From Ruminococcus difficilis (GTDB lineage Bacteria > Bacillota_A > Clostridia > Oscillospirales > Acutalibacteraceae): a stretch of 64,000 nucleotides of DNA. Position numbers and translations under genes: made by a program. The stretch covers positions 34,514 through 98,513 of the forward strand of contig NZ_JAEQMG010000145.1 in the NCBI RefSeq assembly GCF_016680995.1. Direction: 5' to 3'. A model generated the notes under the pieces. That model was not told where the DNA came from and did no database searches. It saw only the letters and a program-made list of their open reading frames with translations. Positions 30,891 to 40,031 of this stretch are shown here, in pieces (within the stretch, counting starts at the first letter, position 1; each line of letters opens with the position of its first letter).

Positions 30891-32114
30891 TTACATTGAC
30901 ATGATAAAGCCTTCGTCCTCATCATCGTAAAAGTCATCGTCGTATTCATCCTCGTCGAACACTTCACGGAGGATTTCTTCCCTCTGAGAATCGTCCTCAT
31001 CTTCGTCATCGGGCTCCTGTGGTTGGGCTTCTTTTTTGTTTGCGATACCGGTGATCAGACCGACTCCGGCTCCGATCAACGCGCCGATCGCTGCGCCGTT
31101 TTCCTGCCCTTCGATTCGTTTGCGGCGCTCCTCCGAATCTTCGGAATCGTCGTCAATGATTCGTGATACCGCTCCTGCAAGATTGCCGATCCCGCCGGAA
31201 ATGATATTACCGGTGGATGAATAGCTGTCGGCGATCCTCTGAGATTCCTCTTTTGCAAGGGCGCGTTCGCGCAGATGCTGCTCGTAAAGCTCACGCGAAT
31301 CCTCCCAGCCTGTCGGCTGAATAAGCTCAGAACTACTGTCGGAAAGCGCTCTTTGATTGAGCTCGTTTTCGATATTGTTTTTCAGGTATTTCTCATCGTG
31401 AAGATTTTTATCGCGACAGCTCCGACCGTTCGGACAATGGAAGGTGAGATACTTTCTCTCGTCCGTCCACGTCATCCGATAGCCGAGGATGGACATTGCT
31501 CTTTCGAATTCATCCCTGCTACCGCTGAATTCCATCGCCTTGTCGATATCGTCAGCGAGCTTTTGTTTCCAGCTTTCGCCCTTCATCCGCGCGCGGTATT
31601 CACGGGTGGACATTCGATTACCACCGCCCTCATATGGATCAAGTACGGTGAGCCCATGCGCGACGCAAATCTCATCGCTGAGCTTTCGCAAATGCCTGAG
31701 CGTTGAGGGCGATTGGCGGAGCTTCATCCCTGATTCAAACCCGACAGAATTGACAACGAAATGCGAATGAATATGCTCGGCGTCGCAGTGTGTCGCGACC
31801 ATAACTTCATGCCCCGGCCACGCTCTCTCAGCGAACTCCAAAGATACTTCGTGCGCCTGCTCAGGCGTGAGCTTTTCCGTCGGTGAAAAGGATTGCGCGT
31901 AATGGTAGAAATAGATTCCGTTATCCTTACCGTAAACCTTTTTTGTTGCCATGAATTCACAGTAAGAATTCTCTCCGTCACAGTTGATTCCGCTGACCAA
32001 TCTGCGCTTAGAATTGCTGTCAAAGGTCTTGCGTTCCTGCTTACAATAATTGATCACCGCGTGCATGACAGAAGGATTCTGCGCGCCTTCCTTGATAAAA
32101 ATCACGGTTGCCAT
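30891..32114 (-). CDS. Relaxase/mobilisation protein (MobP type)
   Basis: 407 residues. The relaxase domain has the HUH motif HCDAEHIHSHFVVNSVGFES near residue 108, a Tyr-rich segment IYFYHYAQSF before it, and MSTREYRARMKGESWKQKLA after it. It nicks oriT and stays covalently bound to the transferred strand. The C-terminal 110 residues differ from the core: a glycine-zipper stretch (GAAIGALIGAGVGLITGIAN) and a very acidic tail (DDEDEDDSQ, DEDEYDDDFYDDEDEG). The acidic end may contact a coupling protein. mobC lies immediately upstream with a 2-base gap. Confidence 0.87.
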   Translation of the reverse strand: MATVIFIKEGAQNPSVMHAVINYCKQERKTFDSNSKRRLVSGINCDGENSYCEFMATKKVYGKDNGIYFYHYAQSFSPTEKLTPEQAHEVSLEFAERAWPGHEVMVATHCDAEHIHSHFVVNSVGFESGMKLRQSPSTLRHLRKLSDEICVAHGLTVLDPYEGGGNRMSTREYRARMKGESWKQKLADDIDKAMEFSGSRDEFERAMSILGYRMTWTDERKYLTFHCPNGRSCRDKNLHDEKYLKNNIENELNQRALSDSSSELIQPTGWEDSRELYEQHLRERALAKEESQRIADSYSSTGNIISGGIGNLAGAVSRIIDDDSEDSEERRKRIEGQENGAAIGALIGAGVGLITGIANKKEAQPQEPDDEDEDDSQREEILREVFDEDEYDDDFYDDEDEGFIMSM

Positions 32115-32116
32115 AG

Positions 32117-32428
32117 CTAATCACCGTCCTTCAAACTGAGGATCGCGTCATAGATCGTTCGCAGTTCTGCGGCAACGGAATCGAATTTCGGATAGAAAAT
32201 CCGTCGGGAATTTGCTTTCCGCGCGAGCTGGTTGATGTTGTTCCCGATGCGTTTCAGTTCAATAAGGATCCCGGATAAATCTGTAACTTTGATTTCAGTT
32301 TGACGTGAACATGCGATCAGGTAATCGGTCAAGCTCATCTGAGCCTGCTTCGCTTTAGTTGCAATTTCTTTCTTTTCTGCTGCGGTTAATCGAATAGAAA
32401 TCGTTTGATTTCTCTTTCTGTTTACAAT
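32117..32428 (-). CDS. MobC-like mobilisation accessory protein
   Basis: About 103 residues of a ribbon-helix-helix MobC protein: RKRNQTISIRLTAAEKKEIA, then MSLTDYLIACSRQ and LIELKRIGNNINQLARKANS. It binds oriT and helps the relaxase. The start is problematic: GGAGG is followed 8 bases later by ATT (32428), with no ATG/GTG/TTG in a sensible place; a GTG at 32437 lies inside the ribosome binding site. The open frame continues upstream to 32749 but there it crosses a GC-rich, structured noncoding region. Confidence 0.75.
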   Translation of the reverse strand: MVNRKRNQTISIRLTAAEKKEIATKAKQAQMSLTDYLIACSRQTEIKVTDLSGILIELKRIGNNINQLARKANSRRIFYPKFDSVAAELRTIYDAILSLKDGD

Positions 32429-32760
32429 GATTATCACCTCCAGAATGTATGTGTGTAGTGGGTCCGGGCTACCGCCCGGTGATCGTGTCCGAGCAACCAT
32501 ACGGGGCCCCCAACACGCCCCTGCGTGGTGGGGAGAGGAGCCGCCGCCCGAACAGCGAAGCCTTGCCGCATACCTGCGGCAAAGCGAGCTCCAAGGGCGA
32601 GGGGCGACGAGGCGGACAGCCGGACGCTCTGCTTGCCTGCCTGCGTCCTCACTCGCCGTACTCGGTAGGCATATCCGGTAGGTATGCCTTGACCTCGTGT
32701 GGCGGTTCGTCCTTTCCCCAAAAAAGCAGGGGCTTTTTGGGGACCCCATAGTTCTCAGTG
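32429..32760. other. GC-rich noncoding region upstream of mobC, candidate oriT
   Basis: About 330 bases, distinctly richer in G and C than both flanks, with no convincing gene. It holds the structured repeat at 32641-32719 and a perfect-looking hairpin, CCCCAAAAA with TTTTTGGGG (32715-32743). Lying directly upstream of mobC and the relaxase gene, it is the natural place for the transfer origin. The nic site cannot be pinpointed by eye. Confidence 0.45.
32641..32719 (+). repeat. Structured noncoding repeat, copy 1
   Basis: Contains GTACTCGGTAGGCATATCC and GGTAGGTATGCCTTGACCTC. A second copy, inverted, lies at 40600-40692. Read on the minus strand the core is GGCATA-CCTACCGGA-TATGCC, a 6-bp stem that is largely preserved with changed bases in the other copy, suggesting a conserved RNA or DNA structure. 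Peptides read through it are probably not real. Confidence 0.6.
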
Positions 32761-32907
32761 AATATGCTCTGAGTTTACGACAGAAAAAGCCTTTGCTGTG
32801 GATGACCTGTAGTTTCCAACTGAAAGACCTTATGGATTGAACCTTTGAAATGATGCTGACAGAAAAGAAAAAAACTTTTCAATTCCGATAAGGTATATGC
32901 GAAATAA

Positions 32908-33140
32908 AAGTGTAACTTCTGTTATTTGAAATAACTTTCAAACAAAAACTCAGTGTTCATCAGCTTTTTCAGGATTTGTAAAAGTGTAACCGAAGCGTCA
33001 CCTATGTGTTACCGGTTACACATTTTTCGCTGTTCGGCAACAGATTTTTGCGTGAAGTTACAGGTAAAGTTACATTCCGTATTTGAGAAGGATTCCAGTC
33101 GCAAAGAGGCTTTTCGAAAATCGGTTACAGGGTTACACTT
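32908..33140. repeat. Cluster of GTTAC/GTAAC repeats
   Basis: At least eight GTTAC or GTAAC motifs in 230 bases, several as GTGTAAC or GTTACAC (for example 32910, 32984, 33006, 33014, 33125), one pair forming GTGTTACCGGTTACAC. AT-rich, no gene visible. Position next to the helicase gene end could mean iterons of an element replication origin or operators of a regulator. Confidence 0.45.
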
Positions 33141-33141
33141 T

Positions 33142-35070
33142 TCAGCAAACTATCTCTGCGCCGACATTGACTCCCGCGATCGGTTCGGTTCTGTCCTTGC
33201 GCAGAAACAGCAGCCGGAGTGTAGATTTGTCGACCTTCGTCACGCGGGTAGTGGTGTCTTTACCCGGTTCGACGATCCCTTCCTCGACCAGCGCTTTCAT
33301 GATCGCCCGCATGGTGAACGGGAATGCTTCTCCCGCGTCGCTGCAGAGCTTTTTCACCTGACGGTGGACGCTGTCGGGATGGATCATCAGGTAGGTATCG
33401 TCCTCCAGACCGCTGTGGAAGGACGGCGTGTATTCTCCCGGCTCACCCTTCCTTTTCAGCACGATCACACCGCTTTCTATCAGCGCGTACAACTTACGGA
33501 TGAAGATGTTGGCAGGCTTATCCTGCTCAACACTGTCGGATTGAAGATCAGCTAACGCATATAGTTCCTTTCGAAACAGCTCCAGTTCAACTTCCTGATC
33601 CTCCTGATTAATGACGGCGTTCTCTGCCATAAATTGAAGGAAGAATCGCATGCCGATCATCAGGCACGCGACCGTTTCCGGCAGACGTCCGTGACAGATT
33701 TGATTGTGATGGTAGTAATCGTTTCTGAAAGTTTTATGCCAGTTCAGCAGCTTGTCACGCAGTTTCTCAACATGACTATCGTCACACAGATAACGACGTT
33801 TCAGCCACTCTGTGTATGCGTACATGGTACGGCGATACGCGCCGTCAGCTGCTTCACTTTGACAAACAGAGAGTGATCCGAGATCAACGTCCTCCTCTTT
33901 CAATTCCAAAGAAAAGTATCTTGCGGTACCGCTTTCTCCGACGTCGGGGCTGAGCTCGCCGGTGATAATGGCGTTCCCTTGGGGAGGTCTGCTCTCCATC
34001 AGTGTAGAATCCGAACGCAGTCTGGCTCGTCCTGTTCGGTCACCGTAGGCGCGCATGACGGTCTGCGCGGTAGCATTGAGCTTCTTCATTTCGGTGTTAT
34101 CCGACGGGTAGAAGTCATCGATACAGGTCAATACATCCTTGAGCGTGAACGCGTTGGCGATGATGGAATTTGCCGTATCTCTGAACGACATCGGCAGATC
34201 GGACGACGTAAATTGACCGAAGAAACTGAGGATCAGCGCAGCGATCGTACTCTTTCTGGTACCGGTTCTTCCTGTGATGAAGAGAACGAATTTCGGCATA
34301 CAGCCTGCTTGTTTTAAGAATTCATTCAGCGGCGTGAGAAAAGCAAACGCGATCAGCGGATGGATGATAAGAGAAGACACGGGAGGTTTTTCATAGAGAT
34401 TGTACGCGTCGATCAGGTCGTACAGATCATCCACATCTGCCCCGCGATAGCGTTGGAGTTTGCCGTTCAGGACGACATTGAGCAACGGCGATGTATCGTT
34501 GTCATTGCGAGGGAGCGAACACGCGTGTTCGACACGCGTGTCGGCGACCGTGGCAATCCCCCTGTCATTACGACCGGTTGCAGGAGGAAGGGGATTCCCA
34601 CGTCGGGCTTGGTCGCCCTCCTCGGAATGACACGCCTTTTGTTGCGTTGTCGTCGGCAAAAGAAAATGCCACTCGCCATTGATCTTCTTCCAACCGGTCA
34701 CGTGATACTCTGTGCTTTGCTCCGCTTCTTCTGCTGTGGTTTGGATGTAGTATCGCAGGTGATCCTTACGGCTCTGGCCGACTTCGATGATACATTTCGC
34801 GCCCCACTTGTCGAGAAGCCAGTTGAAGTTGGAAAGCTCTGCGCCGGTCACCTCCACCTTTGGCAGCGTTGAACCGTCGGCGTGTACGCCGGACAGCACC
34901 AGCGATTTCTCCACCACCGCTCCGTCATCGACGGTCTTTTCCGATACGATACGCGGTACGAAGTTGCAGAGCTTCATAGTACTGCTCCCTCGCTTTGATG
35001 TTGTCGTAACGTAAAGGCAGTTATCCCGCACCTCGAACGGGGAGTTTTTATTGTTTTCTGTTTGAGACAT
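33142..35070 (-). CDS. DUF927-like helicase/primase protein of the mobile element, with in-frame repeat insertion
   Basis: 642 residues. The DUF927 core is clear: FITGRTGTRKSTIAALILSF (Walker A GRTGTRKST), SSDLPMSFRDTANSII, LTCIDDFYPSD (Walker B), GNAIITGELSPDVGESGTAR. N-terminal part has WLLDKWGAKCIIEVG. These proteins are ATP-driven replication helicases of integrative elements and plasmids. Residues around 148-195 (from ACHSEEGDQARRGNP to SLPRNDNDTS) do not belong to the family and are encoded by a dispersed palindromic repeat (34501-34631) that keeps the frame open. Start: ATG at 35070 after AAAGGGGGACTTG. Confidence 0.8.
   Translation of the reverse strand: MSQTENNKNSPFEVRDNCLYVTTTSKRGSSTMKLCNFVPRIVSEKTVDDGAVVEKSLVLSGVHADGSTLPKVEVTGAELSNFNWLLDKWGAKCIIEVGQSRKDHLRYYIQTTAEEAEQSTEYHVTGWKKINGEWHFLLPTTTQQKACHSEEGDQARRGNPLPPATGRNDRGIATVADTRVEHACSLPRNDNDTSPLLNVVLNGKLQRYRGADVDDLYDLIDAYNLYEKPPVSSLIIHPLIAFAFLTPLNEFLKQAGCMPKFVLFITGRTGTRKSTIAALILSFFGQFTSSDLPMSFRDTANSIIANAFTLKDVLTCIDDFYPSDNTEMKKLNATAQTVMRAYGDRTGRARLRSDSTLMESRPPQGNAIITGELSPDVGESGTARYFSLELKEEDVDLGSLSVCQSEAADGAYRRTMYAYTEWLKRRYLCDDSHVEKLRDKLLNWHKTFRNDYYHHNQICHGRLPETVACLMIGMRFFLQFMAENAVINQEDQEVELELFRKELYALADLQSDSVEQDKPANIFIRKLYALIESGVIVLKRKGEPGEYTPSFHSGLEDDTYLMIHPDSVHRQVKKLCSDAGEAFPFTMRAIMKALVEEGIVEPGKDTTTRVTKVDKSTLRLLFLRKDRTEPIAGVNVGAEIVC
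34501..34631. repeat. Dispersed palindromic repeat inserted in a coding sequence
   Basis: Starts GTCATTGCGAGG and ends CCTCGGAATGAC, inverted ends matching at 11 of 12 bases. Internal palindromes include CGACACGCGTGTCG. A central CGTAATGAC suggests two units joined. Same family as 5370-5402 and 51665-51781. It contributes about 45 residues to the helicase without a stop. Confidence 0.75.
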
Positions 35071-35235
35071 TCAAGTCCCCCTTTCTTGATTATTTGGAAG
35101 CTCCCCCTTCCACTCTATCAATGTCCGATTTTTTTAAAAAACCGCCTTTTCCCGTGAAAGGTCAAAACCGTTTCCTGAATTTTGTGAAAATTCGAACGAT
35201 TATTCTAAATCGCAATTATCTCCACCATCGAACGT

Positions 35236-35243
35236 GATATAAT
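35236..35243 (+). promoter_or_regulatory. Extended -10 of the rightward promoter
   Basis: TGATATAAT at 35235-35243, an extended -10 element, 18 bases before the TTG start at 35262; no good -35. The 190-base gap 35071-35261 holds the divergent promoters of the helicase gene and this gene. Confidence 0.45.
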
Positions 35244-35261
35244 ACCGTTGAGGTGAAACGA

Positions 35262-36422
35262 TTGTTCGAAAAAGATATACAGCACATCACGGATACCGTC
35301 AATCTGTTTGAGGTGACCTATAAGAAAGATTCTTTTGTGATCGACGAAAAAGATTATCCGCTTGGTTATACAAGTTATTTGGCTATTCAGCCCGATTGCC
35401 GATTCATGGATACCACCGTGTTCGCAGAGCTTCGGCGATTCGCTGACAGTCTCACGGATGATCTCTCTCGTGACGGTCTGATCGAATACCGCAGCAGGCT
35501 GATCACCGCGATCGAATCCCTGCAGGAGATTTCTTTCTCTTCTCTGTTTGATCTTGAAAAGTACAAGGAGAAGATCTCTTTTCTTCTGTCGGAGAAAAAA
35601 ATCTATCAGTATACCGAGATTTGGAAATTTCACAAGAACGGAATCGATCTGAGCACACCTGAGAAAGCAGATCATGCGGATGATATGATGAAAGCTTTCG
35701 ATGATTTCAATTTGGTATTATCCCTCGGCAGGATCATTCATCAGGCAGTCGATGACCTTACACACTACTCCGCTTTTGTGTTTCAGATGACAAATAAGGT
35801 CGCGGAGCGCGGCGCGAGGTCAAAAAGCCAACTGGCAGAAGCGTTCGGCGATTTCCTGTCCGACCCGCACTTATCCCTTATCTTTCACACCGATCAAAAA
35901 CCCTTTTGTACGAAGGCATCGGTGATGCCTGTCGTTGAAAAGGCTGACGGTGAAAGCCACATCTTCCGCAAAGTCTATTACAATCACTTGAAAGACTTTT
36001 TGTTTGCCGATCTGTTCGAGGGCTACCGGCACGGGCATTACCTGTGGCAATGCGGTATCTGCGACGATTACTTCTTCATGACTACCGCGCACAAACAGCT
36101 GTACTGCAGTACCGTCAATCCCAAATACGGCGTACCGTGCTCCTATGTGGCGAAGCATCCGGAAGTGATCGACAGAAAGCCCAAACAGCAGAAAAAGACC
36201 GACTCCCCGCACTATCTGCTATGGCAACGCAGATATGACCTGATCCGCAAAAACAAAAGCCTCGGCAGATACGATGACGCTGTATCTGCCAAGGCGAAGG
36301 AGTATATCGACTCTTGCTTTGAGCTGGCGCAAGTCGATTTTGAATACGCTTTCACGCAATATGAGAAGGATATGGATATGACGAATGTTTACCGAAAGGC
36401 GATGGAGATGCTGAATGTATGA
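35262..36422 (+). CDS. DUF6076-like zinc-finger protein
   Basis: 386 residues from a TTG at 35262, which follows TTGAGG by 8 bases; a GTG at 35253 lies inside that site. The C-terminal part has a Cys cluster typical of DUF6076: LWQCGICDDYFFMTTAHKQL, YCSTVNPKYGVPCSY, likely zinc-binding. The first 230 residues are helical with no known domain. The gene overlaps the next by 8 bases. This pair is common in mobilizable elements of gut Firmicutes; function unknown. Confidence 0.65.
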   Translation: MFEKDIQHITDTVNLFEVTYKKDSFVIDEKDYPLGYTSYLAIQPDCRFMDTTVFAELRRFADSLTDDLSRDGLIEYRSRLITAIESLQEISFSSLFDLEKYKEKISFLLSEKKIYQYTEIWKFHKNGIDLSTPEKADHADDMMKAFDDFNLVLSLGRIIHQAVDDLTHYSAFVFQMTNKVAERGARSKSQLAEAFGDFLSDPHLSLIFHTDQKPFCTKASVMPVVEKADGESHIFRKVYYNHLKDFLFADLFEGYRHGHYLWQCGICDDYFFMTTAHKQLYCSTVNPKYGVPCSYVAKHPEVIDRKPKQQKKTDSPHYLLWQRRYDLIRKNKSLGRYDDAVSAKAKEYIDSCFELAQVDFEYAFTQYEKDMDMTNVYRKAMEMLNV

Positions 36423-37230
36423 GTTGGATTACACGCCTGTCAGGTTGAGCGATTGGAACGAATACTTTGTGAGATTCAGGGAAACAGGCGATATCAGATA
36501 CTACAATGAATTCCTGCACTTCTACGAGCCCGTGCTGGATGAGAGGGCTCGCGCGTTCATCCGCCGATTCGAACTGGAGGAGTATCGGGCAGAAGATCTG
36601 AAGCAGATTTTTTCTTCTCTGCTGTGGGAAGAAATACAAACCTATGGCTCCGAAATCCCCCTTTTACAGCTGATAAAGTTCAAGGTGCTGAACGCCTGGC
36701 ACGAGTATGTGCGCGTCAACTGCGGTAACTTTCAGCCGGATAACCGGAATCAGTATCAGCTGCTGAGAAAGATCGCCCGACTGTATTATCTGAAAAGCAA
36801 CGGTAAGAAAACGACCCGTGAGATCATTTACGAGATCGCAGCCGAGCTGAATCTGACCGAGAAGAGCGTAGAGGATTACATCATAGCCGTTGCCGGCTTC
36901 AAGCCGAAGTACAATGCGGAGTTCTATGCAGATGATGAGGATGATGAATACAATGCCTCGGCGATCGACTCCGTTGCCGACCGTTTTACGACCGAGGATT
37001 GGTTCTTCCGGTTAGAGCAGAAGGAGAAGCTGATCTCCGCGTTGGCTGATCTCACGATCACCGAGCAGAAGCTGATCGAGAGCAGATTCGGTATCTGCCT
37101 GAACTGTCTCGGGGATCTCCCCAAGTTCACCATGAGCACGTCGTCGATGGCGCTTGGTCTGACCGAAAGCGGCGCTGAAAAGAAGCTGAAAGCGATCCTC
37201 AAAAAGCTAAGAAAAGCACTGCAAGAATAA
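36415..37230 (+). CDS. Sigma-70-like (region 2/4) regulatory protein of the element
   Basis: 271 residues. Helical throughout; the N-terminal half resembles sigma region 2 (YEPVLDERARAFIRRFELEE, AEDLKQIFSSLLWEEI) and the C-terminal part has a region-4-like helix-turn-helix (ALADLTITEQKLIESRFG ... SMALGLTESGAEKKLKAIL). It could direct RNA polymerase to element promoters, or be a helix-turn-helix protein without sigma activity. ATG overlaps the previous stop. A terminator follows directly. Confidence 0.65.
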   Translation: MYELDYTPVRLSDWNEYFVRFRETGDIRYYNEFLHFYEPVLDERARAFIRRFELEEYRAEDLKQIFSSLLWEEIQTYGSEIPLLQLIKFKVLNAWHEYVRVNCGNFQPDNRNQYQLLRKIARLYYLKSNGKKTTREIIYEIAAELNLTEKSVEDYIIAVAGFKPKYNAEFYADDEDDEYNASAIDSVADRFTTEDWFFRLEQKEKLISALADLTITEQKLIESRFGICLNCLGDLPKFTMSTSSMALGLTESGAEKKLKAILKKLRKALQE

Positions 37231-37266
37231 AAGGCTATGGTACTCGAATCAGTCCATAGCCTTTTA
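37229..37266 (+). terminator. Terminator after the sigma-like gene
   Basis: AAGGCTATGG (37231-37240) pairs perfectly with CCATAGCCTT (37253-37262), then TTAT; flanked by A and T runs so it may act in both directions. The 240-base gap to the next gene holds only the repeat at 37357 and a terminator. Confidence 0.8.
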
Positions 37267-37356
37267 TGACGCCGATCATCCGGTCAGATCAATTCTTCTT
37301 TGATTGGCGGTGTATATAATGACAGCACAGTCGTGCAGATATGTCCCACAAATGCC

Positions 37357-37373
37357 CACAAATCGCCTGTGGC
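37357..37373. repeat. Repeat CACAAATCGCCTGTGGC, copy 1
   Basis: 17 bases identical to 40841-40857; both preceded by a second CACAAA. The core CCACA/TGTGG arms make a small hairpin. The two copies bracket the dockerin gene and the first DUF6809 gene, so they may mark element or duplication boundaries. Confidence 0.5.
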
Positions 37374-37422
37374 GGGTGTGCAATCCTTTTTCCTATCATT
37401 TTACCACTGCTACATAAAACGC

Positions 37423-37455
37423 GAACAGCGGGGACAAGTACGTCCTCCGCTGTTC
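37423..37455 (-). terminator. Terminator of the dockerin gene
   Basis: Minus strand GAACAGCGGAGGAC pairs with GTCCCCGCTGTTC, followed by GCGTTTTATG. Similar GCGAACAGCGGGG hairpins end both DUF6809-like genes (40018-40046 and 41000-41033). Confidence 0.65.
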
Positions 37456-37468
37456 ATGATCAAATCAT

Positions 37469-39860
37469 TTATTTTAAAATACCTGCTCGCCGATTTTGTA
37501 CGATACTTTCATATGTACCAGATGCTTTTGTAAAAAAAGTAACATCCATAATGGTAATATCATTGTTCCCGTCAACGTCAGCTGTCTTTTTATTGAAAGT
37601 AAAGGGTAAATTGATTCCAGCGATTTTTCTTTGGATAAATGTCGCATCCCTAATCTCGATGTCACAATTTCCGTCAACGTCACCGAGAAGATAAAGCGGA
37701 AGTATCTTGTCCTTATACTCATTTGCAACATTGCGCTTCCAGCGTTCAATCGTAGCCGGCGGCACAAAAATCTTTTCGATAGCGGGCTTGGGCAGTGAAG
37801 AATCATAAGAGTATTTGTATCTTATCAGATAGTCGATATCATAATACTCGTTTTCATACGAAAAATCGCTTTTGTATACAAGTGTTTTCAATGTCGGAGC
37901 ATCTTGCGGATTCGGTCCCATATCGATAACATTCTGCCCGACCGTGATTTTCTCAATAGACGAACAGCCGTGATAATCGAAAAGATCATCTGTCTGACCC
38001 TCGTTATCGATCTCTTTCAGGTTCTTGTAATCGGTAAACCATTGGCTCCCTTCCACGGTAACATCCTTTCCGATCACGACCTTTTTGACCTTTTCTATCA
38101 ACTCGTGATTGAGAACGGGTTTTCCGTCCTCATAACCAAAATATGTCAGCTGATCCCACGCCCGTACGCCGTAGTCATTGTAAAGGTGAAGCTCGCCGGT
38201 CGCTTCGTCAAAGGTATAGTAATCACCCAAACGGTCGATCATGATACCTGTCTCCCGGGACGAGCCCCAGTAGCCGTTCACAATATCAATATTGCCGATT
38301 AGGGTAATATTCGCATCATAATCGTATTCATCAGAGTTAAAATCACCGGTACACATGATCATTCTGGTGTTGTCGATGTACAGCTTCATAGCGGGGTCTG
38401 TGGTATATATATGATCGAGCATCATCAAACTGTCGGTGAATCTGACCTCTCGTGATACGTTCTCCGTGTATGGAAACTCAAAGCTCGCTCCTGAGAATGT
38501 ATAGTAGGAGAACAGCTCGGTCGCAGGTATGCCGTTGCCCAGAGACACCTGACGCTCACCCTGCTTTGTTTCTGCGATCCCCTTGAAATTACAGTTAATC
38601 ACGTTTGTGTCGGCGCCGTAACATTCAATCCGAGAGTTTTGACCCTCGAACTTTGCGTCTACTGTAGTCTTTTGGAATGTCAGATCGCCGTATATCTCCA
38701 TATCGGTACCGTAAACGATACAGGAATCGATCGTCGTATCCGCGTAAACAATCAATGAACTATCCTCCAGCCGGGAATCTGTGACGCTGACCGTATCGGA
38801 ACTGTCGGAATATTTTCTGATGTTAGTATATTTCAGGTCGCAGTATTTCAATTCCATCCGCTTTGCGGATAAAACACAATACCTGTCTTGATACTCGGTC
38901 TGTGTCCGCTCAGTACAGTAGGATTTGACATTTTGCGCCGTCAGACTGCCGCCTGATTGAACGGAAGCATAATCCATTTTTACATTGTTCAGCGCGGTAT
39001 CGGTCTGCACGGCGAACTCGGTTTGCGCGAGTGTACTGTCAAGAACGGTCAGTGATCTGCTCTTAATAGAGGATCTATAATAGTTGATAATATTAGTGAT
39101 CTTTGCCCGATACTGCTCACTCTGTATCGTTGCGTTCTCTATGGCAGCGCTGCCGGGGAACGTCAGATCGCACCCTTGTCAGGGTTGCATTGCGAACGGT
39201 CAGATCGCCGGATTTTGTATTAGTGATAAAAAACCTGTACGCCTTGATGTGATCGAAGGTTACATCCGCGTTGATCTCCATTTTGACGTCAGTTTGCAGA
39301 CTCTCGTATGTATAATAAGATTCCCACCTATACTCTTCCTCATTGAATTCCTCGTGTTCGACAGCTTCCGTTTTGTACATCTCCGTCGTGCCGTCGCCGG
39401 TAAAGGTAACTTTGCCGGAAGAACAGAGGAAATAATTATCGGATCTCCCTTCGTCATATACGGTCTTGCCCTTGAACACGACCGTAAGGTCGGAAATCGC
39501 GGAACCTATCGCGGCGTATCTGAAAAAGTTGCCGGATGAAGGCGTTTTGCTCAGCTCTGCGTTATCGAGCGTAAGCGTGTTGGTGTTCGGATTAAAGGAT
39601 GCAGTACCATTTCCGCAGGAGATTGTCAATTTATCGTTGGTAAAATACTCGCCGTTGACAGTCAGGCTATATGCATTCACGGGAACGGACGGCTCGGTAG
39701 GCTCTTCATCATCGCCTCCGTTATCCCAGTCATCTCCACCGTCCCAGTCGTCGTCATAATAGGAGACAGTCGCATTTTTGCTTTCGACAGCATAAGTCGG
39801 AACGATGAAAAGACTTGACAGCATTACAACCGCAATCAATAAAGCTAAGCATTTTTTCAT
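37469..39860 (-). pseudogene. Secreted dockerin-containing beta-helix protein, split by a 1-base frameshift
   Basis: Two frames form one gene. The first (39860-39117) has a signal peptide (MKKCLALLIAVVMLSSLFIV, cleavage after TYA), an acidic Asp/Glu/Pro linker and the start of a carbohydrate-active-type beta region. The second (to 37469) continues it: beta-helix repeats, a BspA-like part (IEKITVGQNVIDMG, TLKTLVYKS), and a type I dockerin with two calcium loops, GDVDGNCDIEIRDATFIQRK and ADVDGNNDITIMDVTFF. Deleting one G of the GGG near 39171-39175 joins ATLTR to CDLTFPGSAAIENATIQ; the total, 2392 bases, is 3n+1 as expected. About 797 residues if intact. It would be displayed by cohesin binding outside the cell. 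Confidence 0.8.
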
Positions 39861-40031
39861 ACTTTTCTCTCCATTGCATTTTGGTATGATTATACTTATT
39901 TTATTTGATTATACAACAAACCAGGATGTTTGTAAACGGCAAAGCTTTATAAATAATGTAATCATTATTTATGTTTGCTTTTACATCAGGTCACAGCCGC
40001 TGATTAAATGCGAACAGCGGGGCGACGTGCG

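Noticed and set aside
30571..30930. 119-codon plus-strand frame opposite the small mobile-element gene
   Set aside because: Rich in Phe/His and low-complexity Ser, no start signal; the minus strand has a better supported gene.
32434..32751. Overlapping Arg/Pro-rich frames on both strands upstream of mobC
   Set aside because: They cross a GC-rich structured repeat, have unlikely composition, and a similar peptide occurs in the other noncoding copy (40509-40721).
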